Of a stretch of DNA of 6,519 nt, positions 6,356 to 6,519 are shown in pieces (the stretch's first letter is position 1; the number at the start of each line of letters is the position of its first letter). The notes under the pieces were generated by a model. That model was not told where the DNA came from, made no database searches, and worked only from the letters and a program-made list of their open reading frames with translations. The position numbers were made by a program, and so were the translations under genes. Source of the DNA: Bordetella parapertussis (GTDB taxonomy: Bacteria; Pseudomonadota; Gammaproteobacteria; Burkholderiales; SG8-39); assembly GCA_945906975.1 (NCBI GenBank), contig CAMDRY010000190.1, forward strand, positions 1 to 6,519, read 5' to 3'.

Positions 6356-6501
6356 GGTACAGTGCCCCTGACCCGCGTTTAATTTTAGCCCGGTTGCAGT
6401 GAGAGTTTTCAGTCTCGCCGGTAGAGTTCGGGAAGGTGCAATTAGCTTAGGCCAGTGTTCACGGTCCACTGTCCCCGGGTACAGTCCACTAGGTCAGTGC
6501 C
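6351..6501. repeat. Short direct repeats and palindrome at the hydrolase 3' end
   Basis: actagggtacagtgcc (6351-6366, covering the hydrolase stop) recurs as actaggtcagtgcc (6488-6501), differing by two missing bases. gggtacagt occurs at 6355-6363 and 6477-6485. An 18-base near-palindrome, ACTGTCCCCGGGTACAGT, spans 6468-6485 with 16 of 18 positions symmetric. No coding sequence or T-tract terminator is visible here. This could be a dispersed repeat or the edge of an inserted element, but without genome copies the call is weak. Confidence 0.35.
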
Positions 6502-6519
6502 GCATCGCCAATGCGAACG

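Overview
The window looks like an accessory catabolic region from a GC-rich proteobacterium, most likely a betaproteobacterium of the Burkholderiales (Bordetella/Achromobacter/Comamonas type). The main clue is an orphan Bug-family (TctC-like) solute receptor next to a 4,5-dihydroxyphthalate-decarboxylase-like gene. The taxonomic call is inference. Base composition is uneven: the left end and the first gene are clearly poorer in G+C (26 of 60 at 541-600) than the centre (39 of 60 at 3661-3720), which suggests a mosaic assembled by transfer and IS activity.

Layout. 1-478 is an insertion-sequence graveyard: the N-terminal half of an IS5-family transposase (+), abutted at a CTAG by a ~181-189 bp internally deleted element. 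That element keeps both inverted ends and only the C-terminal end of a different IS5-family transposase (-). 544-1680 (+) is an M24/creatinase-fold hydrolase with most metal ligands replaced. 1681-1891 holds no recognisable gene or terminator. 1892-2644 (-) is an uncharacterised protein resembling the RidA/YjgF fold. 2703-3310 (+) is a decayed CCG-domain iron-sulfur protein gene with three single-base frameshifts, an early stop and a missing 5' end. 3324-4334 (+) is a 4,5-dihydroxyphthalate-decarboxylase-like protein, and 4375-5361 (+) a Bug-family periplasmic receptor. 5362-5563 is a spacer with no convincing gene. 5564-6355 (+) is an alpha/beta hydrolase. The 3' tail, 6356-6519, is non-coding and carries short repeats and palindromes.

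How the genes may work together. The decayed Fe-S gene, the decarboxylase-like gene and the receptor lie in the same direction with gaps of 13 and 40 bases, as in an operon. With the RidA-like gene, the alpha/beta hydrolase and the M24 enzyme they resemble a peripheral pathway for uptake and breakdown of an aromatic or small (di)carboxylic acid: receptor captures substrate, decarboxylase removes a carboxylate, hydrolases open esters, lactones or amides, RidA-like protein handles an enamine/imine or related intermediate. No ring dioxygenase, membrane transporter subunit or regulator lies in the window, so the substrate cannot be named. I saw no CRISPR array, tRNA, rRNA or defence system.
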